The position numbers and the translations under genes were made by a program. Shown here one piece after another: positions 46,749 through 55,166 of a DNA stretch of 64,000 nt; the stretch's first letter is position 1; each line of letters starts with the position of its first letter. Below the pieces are notes generated by a model, which saw only the letters and a program-made list of their open reading frames with translations, was not told the origin of the DNA and did no database searches. Location of the stretch: IMG/VR virus record IMGVR_UViG_3300008119_000003, positions 1 to 64,000 of that record, one strand, 5' to 3'. The stretch is from a virus.

Positions 46749-47047
46749 AAATGTAATTTAGCTAATCCTTCTTCCACTGTAATGTACTCTATCTTGAGAC
46801 CTGCCCACTCTGGTAGGAAGGATCCCATATCTGTACCACTTGTCTCCTCACCATGCCATTCTGCTTGAGCAGTAATATAAGGTCCACCACTAGGGTCTAT
46901 CATAGAGAATTTCTCTGTAGGCATGCCTGATTCACCAGGCCATCCGCCTAGACGGTACCCATCAGCAAACCCCGTCATCTCTATTACGTTATCCTTCTTC
47001 TCAAAGATAATTAGATCACTATAACGATTTCTATACTCTGTCTTCAT
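46739..47047 (-). CDS. Uncharacterised protein (102 residues)
   Basis: Beta-rich, glycine-rich middle (GFADGYRLGGWPGESGMP; AEWHGEETSGTDMGSFLPEW). No family recognised. Starts within the stop of the 48-residue gene upstream (ATGA). Confidence 0.6.
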   Translation of the reverse strand: MKTEYRNRYSDLIIFEKKDNVIEMTGFADGYRLGGWPGESGMPTEKFSMIDPSGGPYITAQAEWHGEETSGTDMGSFLPEWAGLKIEYITVEEGLAKLHLCH

Positions 47048-47190
47048 TCCTTAAGTTGTTTAATCTTTTTGTATACAAGTTCAACACAGTCATCTATACC
47101 TTTATAAGGGTTAAGATAAGGCACAGTCTTATTACCACGTAGATGTTCCATCTCCTTGATTAGTTCTTCTAATACTTTTTTAGTACTCAT
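47044..47190 (-). CDS. Small helical protein (48 residues)
   Basis: Reads MSTKKVLEELIKEMEHLRGN... and ends KKIKQLKE: two short charged helices with a PYLNPYKG linker. ATGA overlaps on both sides (stop inside the next start; start inside the previous stop) strongly suggest it is translated. Confidence 0.65.
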   Translation of the reverse strand: MSTKKVLEELIKEMEHLRGNKTVPYLNPYKGIDDCVELVYKKIKQLKE

Positions 47191-47387
47191 AAGTCATCAG
47201 GATCAGTTGTTGTGCCTACAGTTATCGGGTCTACATATACAGTATCCTCCGGTATCTTAACAGCTTTAAACATTTGGTAGTCCTCTCTCTCAAGAGGCTT
47301 ATCCTTTACAGATAGGTATAAACCTATTGTAGCAGCACAATCTAGTAGTAAGATAAATGCTAATGCCCATATGATATACTTAGTCAT
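47187..47387 (-). CDS. Small membrane or secreted protein (66 residues)
   Basis: An N-terminal hydrophobic helix (IIWALAFILLLDCAATIGLYL) followed by a short polar domain ending TTTDPDDL. LLDC is a poor lipobox. Could be membrane anchored. Overlaps the next gene by 4 bases. Confidence 0.6.
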   Translation of the reverse strand: MTKYIIWALAFILLLDCAATIGLYLSVKDKPLEREDYQMFKAVKIPEDTVYVDPITVGTTTDPDDL

Positions 47388-47389
47388 TG

Positions 47390-47533
47390 TTATTCAATTT
47401 TTATTTCTTCAAAAGATCTTAAGGTATCACAGTTAGGACACTCTAACTTAATAAGGTTGCCTAATTTAACAGCTACCCATTGATGCCCGCAGCAATCACA
47501 TTTAACTAGTGATGCATTGTACTTCTTATCCAT
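47390..47533 (-). CDS. Small zinc-ribbon protein (47 residues)
   Basis: MDKKYNASLVKCDCCGHQWV... then ECPNCDTLRS: two cysteine knuckles (CxCC and CPNC) separated by about 20 residues, a classic zinc-ribbon layout. Too small for a known enzyme; may bind nucleic acid or protein. It lies between genes with 1-2 base gaps. Confidence 0.7.
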   Translation of the reverse strand: MDKKYNASLVKCDCCGHQWVAVKLGNLIKLECPNCDTLRSFEEIKIE

Positions 47534-47534
47534 G

Positions 47535-47828
47535 TTAATCAGACTCTTGTTCTAGTTCAGGACGGTTGACCTTTAGGCCCCACATCAGGTTATACATAGA
47601 AGCAGATCTTTGAGCATACTTAACGGTAAGCCTTCTATGCTTACGCAAGTAGGTTACCATCCACTCCGTCCACTTTTCTTCTTGCTCAGGAGTCATGGTC
47701 CATTGCTCATACCATTTGTCCTTACGGTCTTTAATGTCCTCAAAGGTTACATCATGACCAGCTATTATAAACATGGTGTTGATTATATCTTTTACCATGT
47801 CATCGTCAGTTAGTCTCTTGCTTTTCAT
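47535..47828 (-). CDS. Uncharacterised protein (97 residues)
   Basis: DMVKDIINTMFIIAGHDVTFEDI and a tryptophan-rich helix (WYEQWTMTPEQEEKWTEWM) followed by a basic region (LRKHRRLTVKYAQR) and an acidic end. No assigned function. It overlaps the upstream gene by 23 bases. Confidence 0.65.
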   Translation of the reverse strand: MKSKRLTDDDMVKDIINTMFIIAGHDVTFEDIKDRKDKWYEQWTMTPEQEEKWTEWMVTYLRKHRRLTVKYAQRSASMYNLMWGLKVNRPELEQESD

Positions 47829-48039
47829 CTTTTACAAATATTGGTTTAACCACATCAAGGCCGGAGCCATTTTTAGGAAATTGTATTTTACATACTTTAC
47901 CAACAAAGTATAACTCACTAGGAGTTTTTACATAAATAGCAAGTACTTCCAACTCATTAAAAATTAAATCGTCTTGACTGAGGTCTTTAGTTACATAAAA
48001 TGCATCTCCTCCTAACTCTACATAGTCTCCTACTTTCAT
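47806..48039 (-). CDS. Small beta-rich protein (77 residues)
   Basis: MKVGDYVELGGDAFYVTKDL suggests a small SH3/KOW-like barrel, which often binds nucleic acid or protein. No family assigned. 4-base overlap with the gene upstream. Confidence 0.55.
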   Translation of the reverse strand: MKVGDYVELGGDAFYVTKDLSQDDLIFNELEVLAIYVKTPSELYFVGKVCKIQFPKNGSGLDVVKPIFVKDEKQETN

Positions 48040-48263
48040 AAGTTAATTAGTATTACTTTATTATCTATGGTGATCATAGCTACTGGTATAAGTTCCTCAT
48101 CATTTAAATAACGTGACACCTTTGCGCCTATCTCCATACGGCCAGGATCACTTGAATAAACAACTATACATTCATGACTATAATCATTACTTACATTAGT
48201 AAGCTGTAGTACAATAGTGTCTGGCTCATAGTAATCATCTATGTAACATTCTCCAGGTTTCAT
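48036..48263 (-). CDS. Small uncharacterised protein (75 residues)
   Basis: Beta-rich (CYIDDYYEPDTIVLQLTNV; MITIDNKVILINL); likely a small barrel. 4-base overlaps on both sides place it in a run of small genes before the ClpS-like gene. Confidence 0.55.
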   Translation of the reverse strand: MKPGECYIDDYYEPDTIVLQLTNVSNDYSHECIVVYSSDPGRMEIGAKVSRYLNDEELIPVAMITIDNKVILINL

Positions 48264-48565
48264 GGGTCTTCTATTTCACAGGTTAAATCTAAATCACCAA
48301 ATACCTTAGCAATAGGCTCGAGTTTATCACGAGATCCATACTTTACCACAGCCTTTCCCTCTTCATGAATCTTCATAGCGAACTGAGCAGCTCTTGCCGA
48401 AGATATCTCACAGTATATAATGAGAGCCATAATAACCTTATCAAAGGTATTATGGTCGTCATTATACAATACAAGTTTGGAATCTTCCATAAAAGACAAA
48501 TCTAGAACGATATCTTCAAGTACAATAGTACTAGTTTCTCCAATTGATCCAGTCATCATGGTCAT
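48260..48565 (-). CDS. clpS: ClpS-like N-degron adaptor
   Basis: About 101 residues from the ATG at 48565 (others at 48607, 48559 and 48556 are possible). LVLYNDDHNTFDKVIMALI is the ClpS signature: N35, D36 and D37 bind the alpha-amino group of the degron. IHEEGKAVVKYG supplies the second-shell histidine. Cellular ClpS delivers proteins with destabilising N-termini to the ClpAP/ClpCP protease. A phage copy could redirect host proteolysis or protect/degrade selected proteins (inference). The N-terminal ClpA-engaging extension is short and its length depends on the start. Confidence 0.85.
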   Translation of the reverse strand: MTMMTGSIGETSTIVLEDIVLDLSFMEDSKLVLYNDDHNTFDKVIMALIIYCEISSARAAQFAMKIHEEGKAVVKYGSRDKLEPIAKVFGDLDLTCEIEDP

Positions 48566-48773
48566 CTGCTTCTTGTTCTTTATAACAGTCTTTACAAAGA
48601 TCGGCATTATCTAAAAGTTCCTGTTCGATATCATCGACATCCCTATCAACATCTACTATAGACATAGCCATTTCTCTTATCACATCTACGTCACAATAGC
48701 GACAAAGATCCTCCGCTTGATTCCACGGAGAGTTTGGATCATTCTCTGATCCCGCAGGTAAATAATCAGACAT
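48531..48773 (-). CDS. Small acidic protein with two CxxC pairs (80 residues)
   Basis: LCRYCDVDV and LCKDCYKEQ give two CxxC knuckles about 35 residues apart, separated by a very acidic helix, so a metal-bound hairpin is likely. The tail is DDHDDWINWRN. It overlaps the ClpS-like gene by about 35 bases and the helicase by 8. Confidence 0.6.
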   Translation of the reverse strand: MSDYLPAGSENDPNSPWNQAEDLCRYCDVDVIREMAMSIVDVDRDVDDIEQELLDNADLCKDCYKEQEADDHDDWINWRN

Positions 48774-49854
48774 TTTTCTTTACTCTTTTAATTTTAGAAT
48801 CATCGTAATCATGTAGCGCTTGGTTTACCCATGCTACATCAACAGTATTATCGTAACATAATATATGTACGGTAGCCTTCTCATCAGGATTAAGACGAAG
48901 TAATCGACCTAATCTTTGAGCAGACTTACGCTCGTTACCATATGCATGCATAATAATACCCTGCTTTAAGTTCGGGATGTTAACCCCCTCACTTAACTGT
49001 AATACACAAGAAAGTTTATCTATCTCTCCAGATTTAAACTTCAGGAGGTTAACTTCAGAGTCCTTATTACCGCTATGGTAACTGTAATCGCAAAGTTGAT
49101 CCGCCTGTTCCTGCGTATTAGCAAACAAAATAACCTTATCGGTTATATGATTAAACAGTTCCGCAGCATAACGTTCTTTACTAGGATAAGACATAAGCGC
49201 CTTCATTCGCATAATCCTGGCAATCTGGACCTCTTTAGGACCATTAGCGTTAAGAACTCTTTCACTCCAGTAATTATAACTAGCAAGTTCCGACGTAGGA
49301 AACTGTCCTTTCTTTGTTTTCTGCATAAAATTCTTACGGGTATCCAGGTCTAACATATGAATAATAACCTGATAATCATTTAGAATCCCATCATCGATGG
49401 CATCATCTGTAATGTACTTGTAGTTAATGGGACAGTAGTTATCTACCATCTCACCTTTCTCCGAGTTAGAATTTCTAGGAGGTGTACCGGTTAATCCCAC
49501 GACTTTACCTTTATAGTCCTCAAGATAAAACTCGTGGGAATATAAAAGGTTATGACATTCATCCAGGTATACTACGTCGTAGTCAGTATCTTGTTTGATC
49601 AAAGAGATGTAAGTACTAAACTCAATATGCTCTTTAAGATAACCGAGACCATGCTTATCGGCCTCATCTAACCACGACTTGAATACAGCTCTCTTAGGAG
49701 CAACAACAAGGAAGCGACAAGTATCGCTATAGTGTTCTTTCATATGGCGTAAGCCGATGAGGGTTTTCCCAACGCCCATGCTGACTGCGATGCCACTATG
49801 AGACGATGATAGTAACGATTCTAACGCGGCATTCTGTATCTCTTCTCTCGTCAT
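48766..49854 (-). CDS. SF2 helicase
   Basis: 362 residues, both RecA-like domains: motif I SMGVGKTLIG (K30), motif II VVYLDECHNL, motif III GLTGTPP, and motif VI-type SAQRLGRLLRL near the C-terminus. Compact phage helicases of this type remodel DNA during replication or recombination. It overlaps the genes before and after by 4-8 bases. Confidence 0.85.
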   Translation of the reverse strand: MTREEIQNAALESLLSSSHSGIAVSMGVGKTLIGLRHMKEHYSDTCRFLVVAPKRAVFKSWLDEADKHGLGYLKEHIEFSTYISLIKQDTDYDVVYLDECHNLLYSHEFYLEDYKGKVVGLTGTPPRNSNSEKGEMVDNYCPINYKYITDDAIDDGILNDYQVIIHMLDLDTRKNFMQKTKKGQFPTSELASYNYWSERVLNANGPKEVQIARIMRMKALMSYPSKERYAAELFNHITDKVILFANTQEQADQLCDYSYHSGNKDSEVNLLKFKSGEIDKLSCVLQLSEGVNIPNLKQGIIMHAYGNERKSAQRLGRLLRLNPDEKATVHILCYDNTVDVAWVNQALHDYDDSKIKRVKKNV

Positions 49855-50183
49855 ACCTTCCTAATATAAAAATGTTGGGGATAACTAGGACCTACGTACA
49901 ATAGTAACAATTCACAGATATAGTGTAGGCCTAAAGTACTATGTGCATACATAGCTCCCGGCAATCCTTTCTTAATACTCTCAAGAGTAAACCTCTCGCT
50001 ATCTTCTAACGATACGGCAGATATTTCAAAGGTCAATACCTTTTCGTCAGTATCACCATGCATTCTGCGTATAAGTTCAGTTAGATCATGAGGTATTATA
50101 AGATCTCCGCTATCTCCTCGCCATGTAGGCTCAACTAAACAAAGGTTCTCAAAACCTTCTACTACTTCAAATTTTAAAATCAT
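49851..50183 (-). CDS. Uncharacterised protein (110 residues)
   Basis: Beta-rich first part (ILKFEVVEGFENLCLVEPTW; SGDLIIPHDLTELIRRM), a middle with VLTFEISAVSLEDSERFTLE, and a hydrophobic C-terminal helix. No family recognised; ATGA overlaps on both sides. Confidence 0.6.
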   Translation of the reverse strand: MILKFEVVEGFENLCLVEPTWRGDSGDLIIPHDLTELIRRMHGDTDEKVLTFEISAVSLEDSERFTLESIKKGLPGAMYAHSTLGLHYICELLLLYVGPSYPQHFYIRKV

Positions 50184-50599
50184 GATTCTCTTGATTTACT
50201 TAGATTTAATAACTTGGCTTCCGTAGGATGAGTCTCAATCCAACCGTGACACGTCCGACAAACAGAAAGAAACTCCGTCTCATCTAGATATAACTTACCT
50301 GTTCTACCCATCTTATGATGGATATCCGTAGCATTAATACTACAGCCAGGTAATTTAGCTAGACAAAATGGATTTCTCTTCATGTAAGATTCTCGCAATA
50401 CGGTATATAGAGCATCTAACTTAACTTGTTTAGAAGATCGAGGGGACAAAGGTTTCTTTGCCGTTGGTTTTTTAATACTAGACAAACCCTTAAATTGTTT
50501 ACTCCAGCATGCCTTACAAAACCTTTGCTTACCCTCTTTCTTCCAAATGTTAGTTATCTCATTACAGCCGTCACACTTCTTCTGCTTGGCTTGTAACAT
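50180..50599 (-). CDS. HNH endonuclease with N-terminal zinc finger
   Basis: 139 residues. N-terminal CDGC...CKAC zinc knuckles, a basic linker (KKPTAKKPLSPRSSK), then an HNH domain: NPFCLAKLPGCSINATDIHH (first His pair), TEFLSVCRTCHGWIE. In phages such nucleases nick DNA during recombination or repair, or act as mobile enzymes. It follows the helicase operon order without gaps, so a replication role is favoured. Confidence 0.75.
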   Translation of the reverse strand: MLQAKQKKCDGCNEITNIWKKEGKQRFCKACWSKQFKGLSSIKKPTAKKPLSPRSSKQVKLDALYTVLRESYMKRNPFCLAKLPGCSINATDIHHKMGRTGKLYLDETEFLSVCRTCHGWIETHPTEAKLLNLSKSRES

Positions 50600-50780
50600 T
50601 AGAATTTTGCATAATGATTATAGAATCACCGCCGTAGGTCAAAGCGATATGACTACCCTCGCCTACATTAGTAATAACATTCTCTTGCTTGGTTAGTTGC
50701 TTTAACATAACCTCTTCCGCTTCCGTTTCCGGAGTTAGAACAAGTCTTGTAGACCCATTCATAATAAACGTTGTTTTCAT
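50571..50780 (-). CDS. Small uncharacterised protein (69 residues)
   Basis: Beta-rich (TFIMNGSTRLVLTPETEAEE; SHIALTYGGDSIIIMQNS), possibly a small sandwich. It overlaps the HNH gene by 29 bases and abuts the upstream stop. Confidence 0.55.
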   Translation of the reverse strand: MKTTFIMNGSTRLVLTPETEAEEVMLKQLTKQENVITNVGEGSHIALTYGGDSIIIMQNSNVTSQAEEV

Positions 50781-51092
50781 TTAGACTTCTGCTTTTTCAA
50801 AACAATCTTTTACCTGATTATAAAGAACTGAATCTGCCTCCTCGATTATATCTGCTATAGGTCCCAACTTCTGGTTGATAGACATACAGTATTTATAATG
50901 ATCTCTCGTAACCATCTCGTCGATATCCTCATCTTGAAGATAACGTGTAACCCTAACCTGACCGAAGTCTAAGATATTAAGAATGTCTTCGATGTTTTTA
51001 TGTTCGAAGATATCCTCGTAGGTCTCAACCCATTTGCGGTTACTAAAGTATAAGAAGAGAACTTCCTCGTTGTTCAGTTCATTTATATTCAT
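50781..51092 (-). CDS. Uncharacterised acidic protein (103 residues)
   Basis: Helical, acidic (NNEEVLFLYFSNRKWVETYE; IADIIEEADSVLYNQVKDCF). No motif. Directly abuts the next gene and follows the previous by 1 base. Confidence 0.6.
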   Translation of the reverse strand: MNINELNNEEVLFLYFSNRKWVETYEDIFEHKNIEDILNILDFGQVRVTRYLQDEDIDEMVTRDHYKYCMSINQKLGPIADIIEEADSVLYNQVKDCFEKAEV

Positions 51093-51093
51093 C

Positions 51094-51570
51094 TTAAGCT
51101 GCTTTTAGTTGATAAAAATTATTTGGTAGCACCTTCTCTTCTATAAGTTTGTTAACAATATCCTTTTTAGAGATACCCATACCTTTGAAATCTAAAGTGC
51201 TAATATAGTCAGGATCCGTATGATCAGCAAATGTTTTTACTAAATCTTTTACTAATTGACTATGATGAAATACTTCGGTTAGTCCTTTCGCAACCCATTG
51301 ATTAGCAAGTTCTTGCTTCCATAGGTTCAATACATTCTGGGCTCTCTGATGTACCTTTTGGATACGCTTCTTCTTGTCCCAATGCATAGTTGATAACTCT
51401 TCTTCCGCGTACACCGACAAACCGAATAGTGCACGTTTATAAAGAAAGTTCTGATACGAATTAAATTCGTCACGCTCATACTCCGCGTATCTCTTCTTCT
51501 GGTATTTAGAACCATAGTTTTGATACTCTCCAAGTCTACCTGTGTAGACAACTTTTTGGTAGGATGCCAT
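51094..51570 (-). CDS. Uncharacterised basic protein (158 residues)
   Basis: N-terminus rich in tyrosine, lysine and arginine (KYQKKRYAEYERDEFNSYQN), then helices (HWDKKKRIQKVHQRAQNVLN). No family recognised. First gene after a strong terminator-like hairpin at 51601-51632, so it may head a new transcript. Confidence 0.65.
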   Translation of the reverse strand: MASYQKVVYTGRLGEYQNYGSKYQKKRYAEYERDEFNSYQNFLYKRALFGLSVYAEEELSTMHWDKKKRIQKVHQRAQNVLNLWKQELANQWVAKGLTEVFHHSQLVKDLVKTFADHTDPDYISTLDFKGMGISKKDIVNKLIEEKVLPNNFYQLKAA

Positions 51571-51596
51571 AATATTATAGGATTTAAATTTTATAC

Positions 51597-51633
51597 AAAA
51601 AAACAGGGGGCTATTACACCCCCTGTTTAATAA
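51597..51633 (-). terminator. Strong hairpin terminator
   Basis: AAACAGGGGG, an 8-base loop, CCCCCTGTTT: ten near-perfect pairs, followed on the minus strand by TTTTTTTG. It sits 16 bases downstream of the gene ending at 51649 and could stop transcription in both directions because the plus side is followed by TTTAATAAAT. Confidence 0.85.
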
Positions 51634-51648
51634 ATATGTTATATACGA

Positions 51649-52116
51649 TTACAATGTGAAACCTTCTTCAGTATCTGTTGAGCCTGATACTTCTGACTCG
51701 GCATTGGCTAAACGAATAGCCTCGCTGTTATCATGCGCAATCGTCTCATCTTGATCATTCCCACTTGGATTGTAGAATGTCTTACGATAGATAGGCTGAC
51801 CATCTACACAACATACGATACCTGTTGTACCTGCCATCTTATAATCCTTCTCAGGATTCTCAGAGTTAAACGGAACCAAAGATTCTTTGATAACAATTTT
51901 ACCTCCAAGTAATTGACCATCTTGGAAACCAAATTGCTCAAGATCTTCTACAGTACCATGCAATAAAGCACTGATAGGTTTAACTTTAACCCATCCCTTG
52001 TCAGAGATTACTGTACGCTTTTGCTCAACACGAATGTGTCCATACTTACTGTTATCTTTAGACATAACGATAACTTCTCCTGCTTCATTAGCAGTTACTT
52101 TTACTTTACTAACCAT
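51649..52116 (-). CDS. Conserved phage protein, beta-rich (155 residues)
   Basis: SKYGHIRVEQKRTVISDKGW, SALLHGTVEDLEQFGFQDGQ and CCVDGQPIYRKTFYNPS form a pattern I associate with a conserved protein of Bacteroidota phages, of unknown function. Beta-rich with an acidic disordered tail ending EEGFTL, similar in style to ssDNA-binding proteins. It has its own strong terminator, suggesting high expression. Confidence 0.55.
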   Translation of the reverse strand: MVSKVKVTANEAGEVIVMSKDNSKYGHIRVEQKRTVISDKGWVKVKPISALLHGTVEDLEQFGFQDGQLLGGKIVIKESLVPFNSENPEKDYKMAGTTGIVCCVDGQPIYRKTFYNPSGNDQDETIAHDNSEAIRLANAESEVSGSTDTEEGFTL

Positions 52117-52145
52117 TTGATTTAAATTTTAAAAATTGGAACTAA

Positions 52146-52427
52146 TTACTCTAGATCTGCACTGAGATCTAACTCGTCAGGATCGTCTGGGAATTCATCC
52201 GGAAAATACTCTTTGTAATAGTAGTCTATGTCCGTTTCATTCTCATCATCCTCATCATCTTCTGTGTCTCTTTCTTCTTTTAGATTAATAGAAGAACCTT
52301 TCCATGGATTATGTACATGCTCACCAATATTCATAGCGACAAGATCTCTTATGTCCTGATCTGTAAGATTCAGTACGTCGCTGATATCCAGCCAGATAGT
52401 CTTTCCATTAGGTAATTGGTAGTACAT
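52146..52427 (-). CDS. Acidic protein (93 residues)
   Basis: A short folded N-terminus (LPNGKTIWLDISDVLNLTDQ; IRDLVAMNIGEHVHNPWKG) and a long Asp/Glu-rich tail. May be a DNA mimic or an interaction tail. Nothing more can be said. Confidence 0.6.
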   Translation of the reverse strand: MYYQLPNGKTIWLDISDVLNLTDQDIRDLVAMNIGEHVHNPWKGSSINLKEERDTEDDEDDENETDIDYYYKEYFPDEFPDDPDELDLSADLE

Positions 52428-52496
52428 TACATCAAAGGTAATCCCCTTACTAAACTATAACAAGAAAATCAAGAAGGTATACAAACTAAAGTTTAA

Positions 52497-52679
52497 TTAT
52501 ATAGCTAATGCTACGATGCTCAATAACGAACTAACCGCTGTCATAATGACTACAGTTTTCAACACCTTCTTGTGCATAACTAATTGCTCTAGTAAATCCG
52601 CATGCTTAACATGCGTCTCTTTCTTAAATCTTTCGAAGTTGCCCATATAGACAACTCTCTTATCCTGCTCACTGCTCAT
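52497..52679 (-). CDS. Small tail-anchored membrane protein (60 residues)
   Basis: Polar, basic N-terminal part and a C-terminal hydrophobic helix (VVIMTAVSSLLSIVALAI) ending at the terminus. Divergent from the phosphoesterase gene; a 69-base region with two palindromes separates them. Confidence 0.6.
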   Translation of the reverse strand: MSSEQDKRVVYMGNFERFKKETHVKHADLLEQLVMHKKVLKTVVIMTAVSSLLSIVALAI

Positions 52680-52700
52680 ATTAAAAATTTGTTAAAAGTT

Positions 52701-52735
52701 GGATAATCAATTAATTATCCTTAATCTTGTACAAG
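52701..52735. promoter_or_regulatory. Two palindromes in a divergent intergenic region (operator candidate)
   Basis: GGATAAT, 6-base loop, ATTATCC (52701-52720) and CTTGTACAAG (52726-52735) lie between the divergent starts at 52679 and 52749. They could be operators or a hairpin controlling the strand switch. Confidence 0.45.
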
Positions 52736-52748
52736 ATATCCACAATAT

Positions 52749-53747
52749 ATGAAGCTAACTGCCACTGGTAAACTCGCTAAACAGTATCTCAAGAAGTATC
52801 CTAAACTTCCTATCCTAACAATTGCTAAACTAATGTACTCTGAAAATGAACTGCACTTTAATAGTGTAGATCATGCTCGTTCATCACTTAAGCGTCATTC
52901 AGGACTAGCTGGTGCAGAAACTAGGAAGACTGTAGATCCGGAATTACAAAGACCTATAACATATAATTATGCACCATTCAATGATATACCTAAATCATAC
53001 AAGTCTGGACCTAATGACTTTGTATTACCAGATGATGCTAATCATATTCTTGCTCTTTCTGATATACACTTTCCTTATCATGATGAGGAAGCTCTTGGTG
53101 CTGCTATACAATACGGCATTAACCAAAAGGTTAACACGGTTATTCTTAACGGTGATATTCTAGACTTCTACCAGTTGTCACGCTTTGATAAGGACCCATC
53201 TAAACCTAAAATGCAAGTAGAACTTGAACAAGGTAGATGGTTTATGAAAGCATTGCGTACCGCATTTCCTAAAGCGAGAATCTATTACAAGATTGGTAAC
53301 CACGAGGACCGTTTAGAAAAATGGTTAAAGATTAAGGCTCCTGAATGGATAGGCATGGACGAATTCGAATTAAAGATGTTACTACGATTCGGAGAGAATC
53401 AAATACAACTTATCGATTCATCTGCTACCATCAAGGCCGGTAATCTAAATATTATCCACGGTCATGAATACTTGGGAGGAGGAACTGTTAATCCCGCGCG
53501 TAATCTTTATTTAAAAGCAAAAGCGAGTACAATATGCGGTCACTTCCATAGAAAATCAGAATTTACAACTCGTGATATCAACAATAAAATCCAAGGCGCT
53601 TGGACTACAGGTTGTTTATGCGAGTTATATCCTGAATACATGAAAGGACACAGCGATTGGGTACACGGGTTTGCAGTAATAAAAATAGAAAAGGACGGAT
53701 CCTTTGCAGTAGATAACAAATTAATCATAGACGGAGTAGTATCATAA
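52749..53747 (+). CDS. Calcineurin-like metallophosphoesterase
   Basis: 332 residues. All five metal motifs are visible: ALSDIHFPYHDE, ILNGDILDFY, KIGNHEDRLE, IIHGHEYLGG, ICGHFHRKSEF. The first 75 residues look like a helix-turn-helix (YLKKYPKLPILTIAKLMYSE). This fold hydrolyses phosphodiesters or phosphomonoesters. In phages, roles in DNA or nucleotide metabolism are possible. It is in a two-gene plus-strand island inside the minus block. Confidence 0.85.
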   Translation: MKLTATGKLAKQYLKKYPKLPILTIAKLMYSENELHFNSVDHARSSLKRHSGLAGAETRKTVDPELQRPITYNYAPFNDIPKSYKSGPNDFVLPDDANHILALSDIHFPYHDEEALGAAIQYGINQKVNTVILNGDILDFYQLSRFDKDPSKPKMQVELEQGRWFMKALRTAFPKARIYYKIGNHEDRLEKWLKIKAPEWIGMDEFELKMLLRFGENQIQLIDSSATIKAGNLNIIHGHEYLGGGTVNPARNLYLKAKASTICGHFHRKSEFTTRDINNKIQGAWTTGCLCELYPEYMKGHSDWVHGFAVIKIEKDGSFAVDNKLIIDGVVS

Positions 53748-53749
53748 CT

Positions 53750-53971
53750 ATGGCAACATACATCAAAGCTGGGATATACCAGATACCACATACAGAAGAG
53801 CAGATAATACCTGAAGTCTATATAGATCATGGTATGATGCAAATCATTGATGAAGATGAAAATCTTATAATACAACTAACCTACGAAGAACTACGCGGTA
53901 TTATGGCCATCATAGCTGCTGAACAGGAGAAGACCCATTTAAGGATCATCGCCGCTAGCAGAAATAATTAA
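53750..53971 (+). CDS. Small uncharacterised protein (73 residues)
   Basis: Beta-rich (YIKAGIYQIPHTEEQIIPEV; MMQIIDEDENLIIQLTYEEL) with a C-terminal helix. It follows the phosphoesterase by 2 bases. Its TAA overlaps the TAA of the convergent gene in a TTAA. Confidence 0.6.
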   Translation: MATYIKAGIYQIPHTEEQIIPEVYIDHGMMQIIDEDENLIIQLTYEELRGIMAIIAAEQEKTHLRIIAASRNN

Positions 53972-54291
53972 CCTACAATCCTATTCCAGATTCTTTTAAA
54001 GAACCCAACTTTAACTACAGTCTCTTCAGGATGTTTGGTAGTATATCTACCCCTATCGATTGCTTGACTGTACTTTTGGCGATATAAAATAAAGGTATCA
54101 TATCTGGAACTATGAATCTTTACTTTACCTTTCCAATTTCCTTCTTCATCCTTATATAGGATGCCTGATTCTTTTAACGCAATTAGGTATTCTCCACCTA
54201 ATCCTTCTGCCCTAGCGGCATAACTGGGTTTCATACCCTCATTAACGCGCTTGCATATATTAGCAAGCCTTTCTTTGGTAACTTTAGCCAT
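53968..54291 (-). CDS. Small DNA-binding-type protein (107 residues)
   Basis: ATG at 54291 (MAKVTKERLANICKRVNEGM) chosen over a longer non-ATG frame. The helix-rich N-terminus with KPSYAARAEGLGGEYLIALKES looks like a helix-turn-helix, followed by a basic segment and FFKRIWNRIVG. Possible small regulator; not proven. Confidence 0.5.
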   Translation of the reverse strand: MAKVTKERLANICKRVNEGMKPSYAARAEGLGGEYLIALKESGILYKDEEGNWKGKVKIHSSRYDTFILYRQKYSQAIDRGRYTTKHPEETVVKVGFFKRIWNRIVG

Positions 54292-54392
54292 TCTGTTGGT
54301 TTTTAAATTGACATAAATTGAATACCCTAACTGCACAGCGGGACAAAATCATAAACCCCCGCCATGCATTAGGTCTTATCTACTTCTCACCC

Positions 54393-55166
54393 TTAAAAAG
54401 CTAATAATGGTAACCATTCTTGTCTTATGCTTTCTACTTCTTCTCCCCACTGATCACGTTTTCTATTACATGTATCCAAGTCCCAACTGAAATCTATCTT
54501 GCGGTTAAGCATTCTTGCATATCTTACAAGAGCCTGCGTTTCCCATCCGATATTATTATTTGGGTCAGATAATACGTCTAATAAAACATTAATATCTTTA
54601 GCAACATCTACATAATCAGCTATTGCTTGAAGACGATGATGCTGTCCAGCAGATAAATAAGCCTGCATCTTAACTAAATCAAGATCATAGTTACGAAGCA
54701 TAGGATTTGTCTTAATAATAGCTTTGATCAAGTCTTGGCTATTAGTAATCTTACCTAATAATACCTTAACAAAAACAGAATTAGTAGTACTTGAACGTAA
54801 ACCCTGTTTCTCATCTAAGAACCATTCAGCTCCGAAATACTTACACATGTCCTGATACATCTCCGGTTTACCAAACATAATTTGTTTACCAAACCAAAAC
54901 TTAAACTTCTTGGTCGTCTTATCATAAGTACATCCTGAATCGGAATCATTCTTAAGATAAACACCGGTCTTTGGATTCCATTTAGGCATATGCCCAGTAG
55001 ATGCCCAGTACAGATGTGTATCGGTCTCGGCCCTACTGATATCATGGTATCCGATAATGGTACCGTCATAAAACTTAAATCTCTGCTCTTGTAATGGAGC
55101 ATTCTTAATTTCCGCAAATCTTTCACGAGCCAACATAGGTTGGTCCTCAATATAAACTCTTGTCAT
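54393..55166 (-). CDS. Uncharacterised protein (257 residues)
   Basis: Start chosen at 55166 (MTRVYIEDQPML); the frame further upstream needs a non-ATG start. An N-terminal beta-rich domain (FKFYDGTIIGYHDISRAETD; HLYWASTGHMPKWNPKTGVY) and a helical C-terminal half. No family recognised. The 5' leader carries a large hairpin (55198-55279). Confidence 0.65.
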   Translation of the reverse strand: MTRVYIEDQPMLARERFAEIKNAPLQEQRFKFYDGTIIGYHDISRAETDTHLYWASTGHMPKWNPKTGVYLKNDSDSGCTYDKTTKKFKFWFGKQIMFGKPEMYQDMCKYFGAEWFLDEKQGLRSSTTNSVFVKVLLGKITNSQDLIKAIIKTNPMLRNYDLDLVKMQAYLSAGQHHRLQAIADYVDVAKDINVLLDVLSDPNNNIGWETQALVRYARMLNRKIDFSWDLDTCNRKRDQWGEEVESIRQEWLPLLAF

